Origin: Anthostomella pinea
Taxonomy: Eukaryota; Ascomycota; Sordariomycetes; Xylariales; Xylariaceae
Direction: 5' to 3'
Assembly: GCA_963556695.1 (NCBI GenBank)
Contig: CAUWAG010000003.1
Location: 372,001-436,000, forward strand
DNA: 64,000 nucleotides
How positions within the stretch are numbered: the first letter of the stretch is position 1; the number at the start of each line of letters is the position of its first letter. Shown one piece after another: positions 22,080 through 32,899 of the stretch. The translations under genes were made by a program, and so were the position numbers. Below the pieces are notes generated by a model. That model saw only the letters and a list, made by a program, of their open reading frames with translations. It was not told the origin of the DNA and searched no databases.

Positions 22080-24960
22080 CGACTATTAATTAAATTAATC
22101 TAGGGCTAAACATCTCCCCGTATACGTATCTTGCGACAGCTGACTTAGTAGTCGGAGCGCCGGCGCTAACGTTAACGCCGATAATAATCGCCCGATTTAT
22201 CCGATATTTTGCGTTATATTAACGACGATATTTTTTCGATTTTAATGTTAAATTGTCGCTACGAATTTAAATTATAACGTAATCTTATTCTTTCTTATAT
22301 ATGTAATCCGATTTATAAACTCGTCTTATTTATTATTATAACTTTTAATATCCGGTATTTTGTATAATTTATACAACTTAATAATTTATTACGCAAAATC
22401 ATCGTATAATTTATTAATTTAAATCTTTTTATATTTTTATATCGTACTGTGTATATTCGCGTCTCATTTCTAGTGTTTTAATTTTAATATCTTTCGTATT
22501 TCGTTTAATTTAAATTACGTATATTAGGGGTTTTGTTTTAAATCGGGCGGATTAAAATTTTCTTCTTCTTACATATTTAATATCGAATTTAATACATAGT
22601 TTAAATAACTATAAGCTAGTAAACTTACCTTAAAATCTTCATTATCGTTTAATCGTTTTATAAATTATAGTATTAATTAATATGATTATAAAAATGTTTT
22701 AAATAATAGTAGTAAAAAAAGAGAAAAACCGGCCGTTTTATACGTAATAAACGAAGTTTTCATTATAATCGGTTAGTTACTTAATGCGAGTAGTTAATAG
22801 GCTAAATATATTATTATATGTAGGTTAACTATTTAGCTAGCTAGGTAAAAGCTGCTATTATATATAATAACAGTCTTTTTTTATCTTATTTATTTCATTA
22901 CAACATAATTAATTAAAGCACCTACTAATACTAGGTTTTTTTAACAACTTATATTAAAATGCCGGGCGTAAGAAAAGACTTAATTACCTTGAATTATAAT
23001 AATAAAGCTTTAAAGGTTTAAACTAATTAAAAGGGTTTATTTTGAGTATAGCTTTATAATTTTAACGACGTATATAAGTATAAATGTTAGAAAGACTTTA
23101 AAGGCTTTAAAGGTTTTAAAAGGCTCGAAACGCTTGAATTTTTTTAAAAAAAAACCGACCATAAAAATACGTTTTTTAACGCTAGTTTGATTTAAGCGTC
23201 GAAACGATTATTTTTCCGTGTTTTTTATTACGTTATAACCTTTAAACTTTACAAAGGCTTTCTTATTTATAAAAGCCGTTTGTTTTATTATGACATAGTT
23301 AAAATCGAAGGGTTTTTAAAATAAACTAACTATTTATGTGCTTAATTTATACGTTAAAAGATTGAAATACGATAGGTAATAAAAAAAATTCGGTAATAAC
23401 TTATTGACTTAGCTTTTAAAAGCTTAAAAACGAAATAAGCGGTTATTTTAACTTAACGTTATTTTCGGTTACTCAACGGTACTTATACATAAGGGTTTAA
23501 AAAAAGGAGTAATATTTTTAAGCGAGGTATTAAAGTTGTAAAGATCGGGGTTTTTATAAGTACATGCCCGCGGTAAAAAGAAAGTATATTATTTTTAATA
23601 TTATTACCAAGGGTTAAAAAGTATTAATTAGGCTTAAAAATATGTTAAATATATATAATTCTAAACTTCAACTTTAAAACAGCCGGCTTTTAAATATGTT
23701 GGATCTATGTGATTCCACAGTCAAACCATCCATACAGAACCCACATGTATGATTAAATAAGAGATTAGATACCAGATTGTGAGGTCACTTAGCCAGACCT
23801 GCAGGTCCAGCTAGACTTCTCAATCCAACTATCAGCAACATCATGACCTTGACCCCATACTCGAGTATTATGATTGATCGTTCAAGCCTGTTCCAACAAA
23901 ATATATAAATAATTTATTATTTAAAAAGAATTATTACTTATAATAACAACAATATCACAAGATAACTAGTTTAAGTAGCTTAAAAACGAAGTATTTACAG
24001 TTTAACTAGTTTTTAAGTAGATTTATTAGTAGTTATTACTAGCTTTTTTTCTTATACTCGATAATATATAAAACGGTAAAAGCTTTGAATATATAAGGTA
24101 ATAAAACTCCTTAAAAGGTATAAAGTATTAGTATTATTAGTAGCTTTTAAAGCTGCTTTTATTGTAATAAACCTTGTTATATTCTCAGTATATATATATA
24201 ATATATGTAATATCTTATATACGTTGTTCTATTAAAGTAGCTTCTCAATAAAGCTTTTTTATCATAATTTCGAAGAATAAGTAACGATAATAATTGAAAA
24301 ATGAAATGTTATAAAGTTTTTTAATTTAGAATTTCTTTTCGTTCATAATATTTTATGGTAATAAGGTAAGGTTAACGTGCTTTAATAACTTAAATTGAAA
24401 AAAGTAACGAGGTATTATATATGAAAACGTTAATAATATAATTTCTTTTTCAAAAAATAAATAAAAATTTAATAAACAATTTTATTTTATAGGGTACGGA
24501 AACTTAAATATTATTTTAAGTAATAATTACCAGCATAACGAAATAGTGTTATAAGCGATATAGAAAATTAAAAGATTTAATCGATTAAAAGTAAGTCTGA
24601 TTACTAGGATTTCGTCGTAAAGTTATAAAAGTAGTATGGTTGTACTTATAAAGGTATAGCGAATTTAAGTAATTTTGATATAAATAAAAGTAAAACGAGG
24701 TAGCTTTATGAGAAAAATAATATAATAACGGCCTTATTAAAACTTTAGAAGCCCGTTATGATAAAGCTAATAATAACCTTGATCTTCGTCGTATAAAAAC
24801 TAAAATAGGCTTTTTATAAAGAGGTTAACACGGCGAAAATGCGAGCTTTAAAAGCTACGTTATTATCGTTAATACTGTAAAGCGACGCGACTTAAAGTCG
24901 CGTTACGACGTTGTTAATGTTTTTTAAATCGCGTCGATCTAGCCTCGAAGGTATATAACA
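22080..24960. repeat. AT-rich block, likely RIP-degraded repeat DNA
   Basis: From about 22080 the sequence becomes very AT-rich, with TA steps abundant, CA and TG steps scarce, and stops in every frame. This is the footprint of repeat-induced point mutation (C to T mainly at CpA) acting on old transposon copies. No open frame of useful length survives, so the original element cannot be named. A short interval inside it (the solo LTR at 23697-23898) has normal composition. The right edge is around 24960, where normal composition resumes after a GTCGCGTTACGACG-type stretch. Dinucleotide indices were judged by eye, not computed. Confidence 0.8.
23697..23898. mobile_element. Solo LTR of a retrotransposon, with 5-bp target duplication
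   Basis: A 202-base unit of ordinary composition begins TGTTGGA and ends TCCAACA. The ends are a seven-base inverted repeat with the TG..CA form of LTRs. It is flanked by AAATA on both sides (23692-23696 and 23899-23903), as expected for a five-base integrase target duplication. No internal retrotransposon sequence is attached, so it is a solo LTR left by recombination between two LTRs. It sits in RIP-degraded DNA but is not itself RIPped, so it inserted later or was never repeated enough to be hit. Superfamily and orientation cannot be told. Confidence 0.8.
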
Positions 24961-25731
24961 ATATATATAAAGCTTAACTCTACTGTTCTGATCTGCCACA
25001 CCGCCAGAAGTAGTGGACAAATAGAACGAGAGTGTAACATAATGCCATCTGAGATACTGTGGTACAGGGAGTCACACAATGAATCTGATGTTCGTGTCTC
25101 GGATGGGTGCATGACAATTGTATGGCTCTCACTCAAGGCACACAATCGGGGCTTAGGTCGAGCCTGGCCAGCATGCAAACTCCATCAGACGCAAGCAATA
25201 AATGACTTGCTCATGAATCTGACACTGGAGTTTTCTTTAAAAAAGAGAACCTGATTCCACAATATAGTGGCTGCATCCCCAGCCTGTCAAACATTGCCAA
25301 TGTCCGGACCCACACCCTGCCCCCTTTTTGAAGAACCAAGGGGCGATCCTAAGATGGGAAGAATGCAAGTTCCATCTCTTGACTTTTCGGCGTATAGAAC
25401 ACCTGTGTGAAATGAATACTTGTCGATTAATTGCTTTGGGATTATACTGAATGGAAGCGGAGGGAAAATGGGGTCAGCTGTACAGACCGGTTTTCCATAT
25501 AGGCGTGGACTATCAACCAGTCCTCGAACTCAAACATCCATCTCGCAACACAGCAGGCTGTTGTGGTCACTCACTCATCGCTGACACACTTCCATCCACA
25601 CCCTCTCCACGGCCGGCTCTTGCACTGTTCCGAAGAACGATTCGCCTCAACCCCAATTCAGCTTGATAATTTCCTTGCCTCCCATCTTTCTCCGCACAAG
25701 CCGAAAGTCATCCCTTTCGAAATAATTCACG
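24961..25731. other. Region between the AT-rich block and the permease gene
   Basis: Composition is back to normal. Overlapping frames at 24939-25254 on both strands have no domain. The last 150 bases before the permease start are pyrimidine-rich and probably its promoter and leader. Confidence 0.4.
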
Positions 25732-27087
25732 ATGTTTCGCACGTTCTTCCATTCACTCGCTCTCCTGGCCGCGGCCCACTTGAGCTTTGCCATGCCAAAA
25801 GATAGTAGTAAAGCAGCAAACGCCAGTGGTGTTGCCAACCAGACGACATATCAGAATAAGTCCGGTAAAATCACTCTCGGAGTCATGCTGGTGTACATGG
25901 TTCGTCCGCATCTATTCACCTACAAGAGCACTCATATAAAAGGAAGAGCACACTGACACATTCCTCTGATTAGTTCTACCAGGAGGCCGCCGTATGGCAA
26001 GAGAAGCTGCCCGGCACGGGCCTGGGCGACCTCTTTGCCCACAACATCTCGATTCCTGGTCTTTCTCCCCTATTCCCGCAGATCCACTGCACGTTCTCCG
26101 GAGAGATCTGCCAGCTCACGACCGGCGAGTCCGAGATCAACGCGGCCGCCACGACAATGGCGCTCATGGTCTCGAACAAGTTCGACCTGACGCAGACGTA
26201 CTTCCTTCTGGGCGGGATCGCGGGCGTTAACCCGAAGCTCGGCAGCTTGGGCAGTGTTGCCATCGCCCGGTTTGCGGTCCAAGTTGCGCTGCAGTCCGGG
26301 ATTGACCCCCGCGAGCTGCCGGACGGCTATGACACCGGCTACATTCCCTACGACGTCAACCACACCGACGAGTACCCCGTGAACCTATACGGCACGGAAG
26401 TCATGGAAGTCAGCTCTACCGTGCCGCCGGACCGTCATACGAGGCCGCCACGAAGAGGCCGCAGGTCATCCGCTGCGACACGGCCACGAGTGATGCATAC
26501 TACTCCGGTAAGATTCGCAGCGAGGGTTTCGAGAAGACCACGCGGATCTGGACCAACCAGACCGACATCACCTACTGCATGACGGCGCAGGAGGACAATG
26601 CGGTCCTGCAGGTGCTAATGCGGGCCGCGGGATGGGGGCTGGTGGATTACTCACGGAAGATCGTGACGCGGAGCGGTAAGTCCAAATTTCTCGCCACGCT
26701 TTGAACCGCATGTCGATATCGTAACTTACCAGAGAGGCTAACCCGTTCAACATAGGATCCAACTTCGACCGCCCACCCCCCAACGTCACGGCCTTCGACC
26801 ATCTGCTCGGCACCTCGTCTGGCGAATTCCCCATCGCCATCGAGAACATGTTCCTCGTCGGAGTTGAGATCGTCAAAGGTATACTCATAGACTGGGGTCA
26901 CGCGTTTGAGAAGGGCACCCGACCCGAAAACTACGTCGGTGACATCTTCGGGTCTCTGGGCGGCGAGCCGGATTTCGGGCCCGGGAGCACGTTTGGTGGG
27001 GCCGGCGCTTATGCGGATGCGAACGAACATGGCGATGTCGCCATGAAGTTGTTTGCTGCGCGACCAACTACTGGTGGAGGGAAGTAA
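25732..27087 (+). pseudogene. Purine nucleoside permease (NUP-type), frame broken by an internal deletion
   Basis: Three exons (25732-25899, 25974-26675, 26756-27087) carry a signal-peptide-like N-terminus (MFRTFFHSLALLAAAHLSFA). Family blocks follow in order: FYQEAAVWQEKL, FAHNISIPGLSPLFPQIHCTF, CQLTTGESEINAAATTMAL, YFLLGGIAGVNPKLGSLGSVA, GYIPYDVNHTDEYP and LYGTEVMEV. After this the frame must shift (near 26405-26415) to reach YRAAGPSYEAATKRPQV, RCDTATSDAYYSG, TYCMTAQEDNAVL, VEIVKGILIDWGHAF and GDIFGSLGGEPDFGPGS. Family members have roughly 20-30 further residues between the two blocks, so a deletion that also changed frame is the likely cause. NUP proteins take up purine nucleosides. A base error in the assembly is the main alternative; without it the product would end near 26582. 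Confidence 0.75.
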
Positions 27088-27788
27088 GAGAGAGGCGCGA
27101 GATATTCGACGAATCGAGATGATCTGTAATTGTGTGCTGTACATAGTGATACTGAGGGCGCAAGCATGCAAAGGTACGATTATACATCCAGACGGCGACA
27201 TGACAGCCATACTCAGACACGGATCTCTCGGTGAACACGCGCCTCGTAGAATGATGGGATCACGCATGTATGTGCTGGGTAGCAATGGAACCACGTAATA
27301 TCTAGCAACCATGTAGCATGTACACACAGACTGCTACTTGTACACATCAGCGACGGATTTGCTATGTAGGTCACGGTGTGTGTCAATTTCGGGGCAAGCA
27401 CTCATTTGCGATAATAATGTCAGAAAGACACGAATGAAGATTGTGAGAGAAGTTGGTGAGTTGATTAATACGTATGTATGCCGCTATATGGTGGACATTA
27501 TGAAGTTCTTAAGCCCTGGCAAAGAATCCTCTGCCAACCATGTCCCTCCTCATTAAGATCTGGCATTGATTCCTCTCGCCCAACATTTTCCATCCTCCTG
27601 AACACCGAAGTAAAAGATTGTGGGTATTTCCAACAGCAAAATTCAAAACCAAGAAACAAGTACAACGTTCTGCAATCGGTGTCATGGGCAAAAGCGAGTG
27701 GCGACATGGTCTCGTCGCGATGCACTCTGCCGTGCGGGGGTCTGAACAGAAAGCAGCGATGGCCGATACAACGGAGACGACGTCCGGA
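27088..27788. other. Convergent intergenic region, no gene recognised
   Basis: This lies between the 3' ends of the permease and opsin genes. Frames here overlap on both strands and show no family features. Confidence 0.4.
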
Positions 27789-28721
27789 TTAGACGTTGTT
27801 GCCGACACTGTGGCCAGTGCCGGCAACCCCGGAGCCAGTGCCGCCGACGTTAGACCCGGGACCCTCGGAGTGCACACCGTTGTTGGCCTGCCTACCGTTG
27901 CGGTATTTCTCTGCTGTATGGGCGGGCTGGCGGATGTGCAGGCCCAAGTTGGCAGGGTCGATGTTTCGGTGGCCCCAGATCAGCAGAGCACCAAAAACGG
28001 GCTTGGCCATGATATCGAGGACGCCGTAGAAGATGGACTCGGAGTCGGGGTGGATGACGTTGCCGCCCTCGCTCAAGCCCCAGGCGATGGGGTACAAGAA
28101 CCAGAGGAAGATCAACCAGACGCCGCAGAGGTTGAAAATCTTCTTGGCATCACCACCCAGAGCGTTGGCATGCTTTCTGGCATCGAACAGAAGCTCGTAG
28201 GCAATATAGAAGAGAGCAGCCATGCCAAAGGTCCAGAAACCCCACTTGTACCTTGTTTGGGTGAGCGCACCGACGAGGCCAGTTACGATCATGATCTCGT
28301 CGGCGAGGAGGACGGCCAAGATGGTAGGCCATGGGAGGGCGGCCGTCAAGAGAAGATCAAGGAGTAGCAACGGCGTAGTTAGAGCCCAGTCAATGTATCG
28401 AACGTAGAAGATCTCTCGGGTGCCAGCGGCTGCGACCTGGCGGTTGTACGGACGGACAAACTCGGCCTGGATCGGGGTCTGGCCAAGGTTGGACCCCATG
28501 GCGAAGTAGGCTATGCATGCGATAGCGGTGATGCCGGCGGTGATGTAGTGGAATATGCGATGGGATTGCGGCTTCCTGAGGGCTAGAGCCATGAAAACAA
28601 TGGTGGCGAAGCCCATAACGGCACAGACGGTGTAGTACCAGTCGGAGCCATGGGTGGTGATGGACAAGTCGGGCTGCCGACCAACGACACTGTTAGTCTG
28701 GAGTGCGTGGTTGCCTGACAT
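27789..28721 (-). CDS. Microbial (type I) rhodopsin, CarO/OpsA-like light-driven proton pump
   Basis: A single exon encodes 310 residues with seven hydrophobic helices. The retinal Schiff-base Lys is K240 in VLDIMAKPVFG, with counterion D236. Helix C reads RYIDWALTTPLLLLDL, giving R108, proton acceptor D111, T115 and proton donor D122, which match bacteriorhodopsin R82, D85, T89 and D96. With both carboxylates present this should be a proton pump rather than a NOP-1-like sensor. The residue matching bacteriorhodopsin L93 is Leu (L119), which in related rhodopsins goes with green absorption. The Gly/Asn-rich C-terminus (about 285-310) is probably flexible. It shares a 1.4-kb divergent intergenic region with a carotenoid oxygenase, a likely cofactor link. 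Confidence 0.92.
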   Translation of the reverse strand: MSGNHALQTNSVVGRQPDLSITTHGSDWYYTVCAVMGFATIVFMALALRKPQSHRIFHYITAGITAIACIAYFAMGSNLGQTPIQAEFVRPYNRQVAAAGTREIFYVRYIDWALTTPLLLLDLLLTAALPWPTILAVLLADEIMIVTGLVGALTQTRYKWGFWTFGMAALFYIAYELLFDARKHANALGGDAKKIFNLCGVWLIFLWFLYPIAWGLSEGGNVIHPDSESIFYGVLDIMAKPVFGALLIWGHRNIDPANLGLHIRQPAHTAEKYRNGRQANNGVHSEGPGSNVGGTGSGVAGTGHSVGNNV

Positions 28722-30117
28722 GATGATGGCAGTAGTCTGATAATGTAAACTCGAGGTGTCGGCGCAGTGGCGTTGCGGAGGCAGTTACAGCAGTTAGGTT
28801 GTTAAAAGCTTGGGAAAATAAAGTGCTGGGAGTGAAGGGGGGCTCTGGTATTTGAACACAGGCGCAAGCAAGGGAGACGGTGTACCCCCAGGGACAAACG
28901 ATGACTTCATCTCCCTATCAGGCAAACGACACGGGTGCTAAACCATCATCATGTCGTCCAACTGCAACCTGACACCCACCACTGCATTAGAGGACCCACG
29001 AAAGCCCGACCTTGACCGTCCACGCCGAAGTCGCCAGCCAGTAGGTAGTCACTGTTTCATCAGATGAAGGACTGGAAGGCTAGGGCGTAGTGACGAACAA
29101 ACAAGCTTTTCCCGCTGCTGCAGGCGGGCGAGCCGCGGTGGATCATAGGGCATAGGGGAGAGCAGGATGACTCAACCGGACAGCTGATAGGCTGTCACAA
29201 AGGAAGTGGGTGGTCGGTTGTACGTTGGACGTTGGACGTTGGACGTTGGACAGCCAACAGCTGACAACTGACAGCGCGTTACAACCCTCCAGCACTCCGA
29301 TCGGAGTGCTCGGATCAATCGAGGACATGAGGACATGCTTCCATCATGGTGAGGCGGGGGTTTGAGTTTGGCGCTGGTGAATCATCAACTCGCGAAGTTG
29401 GCATAGTCGCCCAGGTCATGATATCATCATGAGCATTTGCTAACCACCGCAGCTCCTCTGTAATGTCGCACGCTCCTCCTGGCTCCTCTAGTTGGCCAGC
29501 CCATGCAGCGAGCCGCCTGCTAGCTGTTCTGGCTGTTCACACTACCTACTTTAGTCTGTATTAGTTGCCTTGCGAGCTCTTGAACATTGAAATTGGCAGT
29601 TTTGATGGACCTGTATTATGTATAGTGCCAGACCTACCGGCAGTTGTAGCCGTGCGCCTTGCAGATGAGACGATACCCGTTCGTCGATGACCAAAGAATG
29701 TCCAGATCGGCGCGGTCCAATAGAGTATGCCGTGGTATCCGGAGCCATCTCCGCCATCTCCGTGGTAAGTTAGCGGCCCCTTGTCCAATAAGTCCAACCT
29801 GATTACCTGGAATACTTGGCCGCAACTACCGGCATATTGTCGTCATCGTCTCGCCATTGTGACTGTTGCACGATTAGCGATCCACGCTGCAAGGCCGAGC
29901 AACCCGGCCTTTCCATTATCGTGAGAGACGGGAGGCTGCGGGACTCACCCGGATCTGCACCACGGACAACATGAACTCACCCTTCCTCTCCCTTGCTTCT
30001 TCGATGTAGGTCGCGTATGAGTGAATCTACGCCAATCTAAAGCCACCTCAATCCTCGCTATTAGGCGCATGAGACATTCTCTGAGCGCAGCCTGGGTAGA
30101 GTCAAGCCGTCGGCACC
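28722..30117. promoter_or_regulatory. Shared divergent upstream region of the opsin and carotenoid oxygenase genes
   Basis: About 1.4 kb without a supported gene separates the two start codons, so light-responsive control of both genes could lie here. It holds a four-unit tandem heptamer at 29224-29251. I did not identify a White-Collar-type light element with confidence, because its GATC-rich core is too short to assign by eye. Confidence 0.5.
29224..29251. repeat. Tandem repeat, four copies of GTTGGAC
   Basis: Four perfect head-to-tail copies of the heptamer GTTGGAC lie in the opsin/oxygenase intergenic region. This may be a simple microsatellite or a multi-site protein-binding array. Confidence 0.85.
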
Positions 30118-32086
30118 ATGGAAGAACATATTCGCAACCCTCACCCGTAAGTGACCCGGCACGCGCACGAGAGTATCATCATGTCTGACAACATGTCGAA
30201 GGTACTTATCGGGCAACTTTGCTCCCATCAAGCGCACACGGTTTCTTACCGCGTGCGCACACACCGGCACAATACCTACAGAGCTCGCCGGAGGCCAATA
30301 TGTGCGGAACGGCGGGAACCCCGTCACCAACGAGGATATGGGCCGGGATGCCCATTGGTTTGATGGCGACGGCATGCTCACTGGCGTGCTGTTCCGGCGC
30401 ACGGGCGAGAAGGGAAACCAGATTCAGCCCGAGTTCGTGAATCAGTATATCCTCACCGATGTTTTTCTCAACGCCAAGGAGAATCGCAACCTCCGGCGGC
30501 CGCTGCTGCCCAGTATTGCAACATTGGTCAGTGCTTCGTTCTTCACTGTTATCCTGGTGGTCATGAGAACGATCGCTTTGGTGGTACTGTCGCGATTGCC
30601 GGGTTCCAGGCGCGCAGTCAAGAAGATCAGCGTCGCCAACACCGCCGTTGTCTACCACGATGGCAGGTCTCTGGCAACTTGTGAAAGCGGCCCTCCCATG
30701 AGATTCCAGCTGCCTGGCCTTGAGACTGTGGGTTGGTACAATGGACGGAAGGCTGAAAACGAGCATAGCGACGATACTCGTGCAGGCTTTGGCGGCGAAG
30801 GCCCCATCGGCTTCATGAAGGAGTGGACGACGGGTCATCCACGCGTCGACCCGGTGACCAAGGAGTTCATATCCATGCATGCCGTCTTCATCACGCCGTA
30901 CGTCTATTATTCGATTGTGCCGCCCAGCGAAAAGGTGCTGGGGCAGGGAGTCCCAGCCAGACCGAGATTTGACGTGCCCGTCCCTGGTGTGAAGTCCCCA
31001 AAGATGATGCATGACTTCGGAGTCTCGGCTCATCACACAATCATTCTCGACCTGCCCTTGTCGTTGAACCCGATGAACAGCATCACGGGGACACCGGTAG
31101 TCTCATACGACCCAACCGCGCGATCACGCTTTGGTGTCTTCCCGCGATACAATCCTGAAAAGATTCAGTGGTTCGAGACAAACCCCTGTGTCATTTTCCA
31201 CACGGCCAACAGCTGGGAGACAACTACACCCGCGCCAGCCACCGAAACATGCGTTCACCTGCTTGCGTGCCGTCTCACGTCGGCCTCGATGGTGTACAGC
31301 GCAGGTGCGCTCGCGCCGCCCACGCCGAAGCCGGTGCCCCCAGAATACGTCGAGGAGGAACAATGTCGTCTTTACTACTACAACTTTCCCCTCGTGGCCG
31401 ACGGCTCTGAGACCGCACCCACGGTACGGAGCCAGTGGGCCCTTTCGGCCATCCCGTTCGAGTTCCCAACGCTGTCGTCGTCACATGCCATGAAAGCAGC
31501 TCGCTTCATCTACGGTTGTAGCACTGGGTCGTCATCGTACTACTCGGCAGCACTTGGCAAAGCATCCAAGATTGATTACCTCGCCAAGATAGACGCGACG
31601 ACGCTCATCGCGCGTGGTACGGCGCATCCGCCACAGGCGATCAAGGGCTGTGTTGATACGCGAAAACTCGACGAGGTGATGCAGAGCCCCGACCCCGACG
31701 ACCCGATCAAACTCTTCCCCATGCCCGAGGGCTGGTATGCACAGGAGCCACGCTTTGTGGCTCGGGAGCAGGCCGAGTCCGAAGACGACGGTTGGCTGCT
31801 CACGTACGTGTTTGACGAATCACAGCTGAACGCCGACGGCGCGTGCGGGGACGAGACGGCCAGCGAGCTCTGGATCATCGACGCGAGGAACATGAAGGAC
31901 GTGGTGACTAGAGTCAAGCTACCGCAGCGTGTGCCGTACGGACTCCATGGCGCCTGGTTCTCGGAAGGCGACATTGCCGGGCAGAAGGCCTTCGAAAATG
32001 TCAGGCGAGTAGCACACAAAGACGAGCTTGACGTGTCAAGCCCGCTGTCGAAAATTAGGGACAGCCTTGAGAGGTTGATTGGATGA
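30118..32086 (+). CDS. Carotenoid cleavage oxygenase, CAO-2/CarT-like
   Basis: Two exons (30118-30146 and 30202-32086) give 637 residues. The 29-nt first exon supplies MEEHIRNPHP and splices into YLSGNFAPIKR, which matches the family N-terminus. The four iron-binding His of this beta-propeller family are H222 (TTGHPRVD), H280 (MMHDFGVSAHHT), H343 (IFHTANSWE) and H592 (YGLHGAWF). A hydrophobic segment (about residues 113-142, after RPLLPSIATLV) resembles the membrane-contact patch typical of Neurospora CAO-2 and Fusarium CarT. These enzymes cleave torulene to beta-apo-4'-carotenal, whereas the related CarX makes retinal from beta-carotene. Length and motifs favour CAO-2/CarT, but the opsin next door would also fit a retinal-forming enzyme. 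Confidence 0.88.
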
Positions 32087-32899
32087 TGGTGATTTTGACA
32101 ACATCCCAGCGCATCACTTGGAGTTTTTGGGCGTTTAGGCAATACCCATGCGCGCCGCGCAGACATCTAAGTCGTGGTGATTGGGTTTGATGGCATCCGT
32201 TTATACCCTGTACATGTGACCTAGGGAGGTCAGCTCGAAAGAGGCGATAGGTCAGAAGTAATGATAATAGTTATTACCAAGTCAGCATGCTAGCGACCCT
32301 TGGATGTTGGTTTCCGGCTACGTGATGACGATAGGGAAACTCAAAGACAGCCCATGATCTCGCCTGTCGTTGTGGAAGAGAGTAGGACGCGGATCAGGCT
32401 CCAGTGTGAAGATTGATTAGCCTGTCAGTCTAGCCTCGTGGCGATGGTTGACCGATACTGTTGCGTGGTCACGTGACCCACTTGGGTTGGCATATTGCCC
32501 ACCTCCAGACCTCAACAACAACAACAACACCAAAACAGCAGATATGCAATCTTTTGGCCTTCTTGCTGTGCAACAGATACATGCAATGAAAACGCGTCTA
32601 AGACAGCATGTGCACCGAGGGATCGTTGGCATGATATCGCTTCTGTTATAGATATCGATTCTTGACGCTACCTAGCGGTTGTACCGCAACACGAAGTCGC
32701 AGTGAAATGAGCATCGATTGGATGGCTGTTCCTGTTAATCGTGTCTTGAATCATGGCTTATCATCTTCGCAGCCGCTTGGCTGGCTCATGAGCTTCACAA
32801 TGTCAGCCCTCTAGCATCAGCCCAATCCAGACCACTGGATCAATCACCTACAGTTATGAACGCTAGGGATATGTAACCTCACAATACCTTCAAACCAGG
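32087..32899. other. Convergent intergenic region, no gene recognised
   Basis: The 3' flanks of the oxygenase and the kinase meet here. A short ACA triplet run lies near 32516. The frames at 32417-32651 have no features. Confidence 0.4.

Noticed and set aside
25245..25265. Possible second copy of the solo-LTR sequence (shared TGATTCCACA)
   Set aside because: The match is only about ten bases and lacks both termini, so it is probably chance.
27618..28367. Plus-strand open frame of 249 codons opposite the opsin gene
   Set aside because: It is the complement of a clear opsin sequence and has no family features.
30206..31036. Minus-strand frame of 276 codons inside the carotenoid oxygenase
   Set aside because: It is antisense to a conserved coding region and shows no domain.
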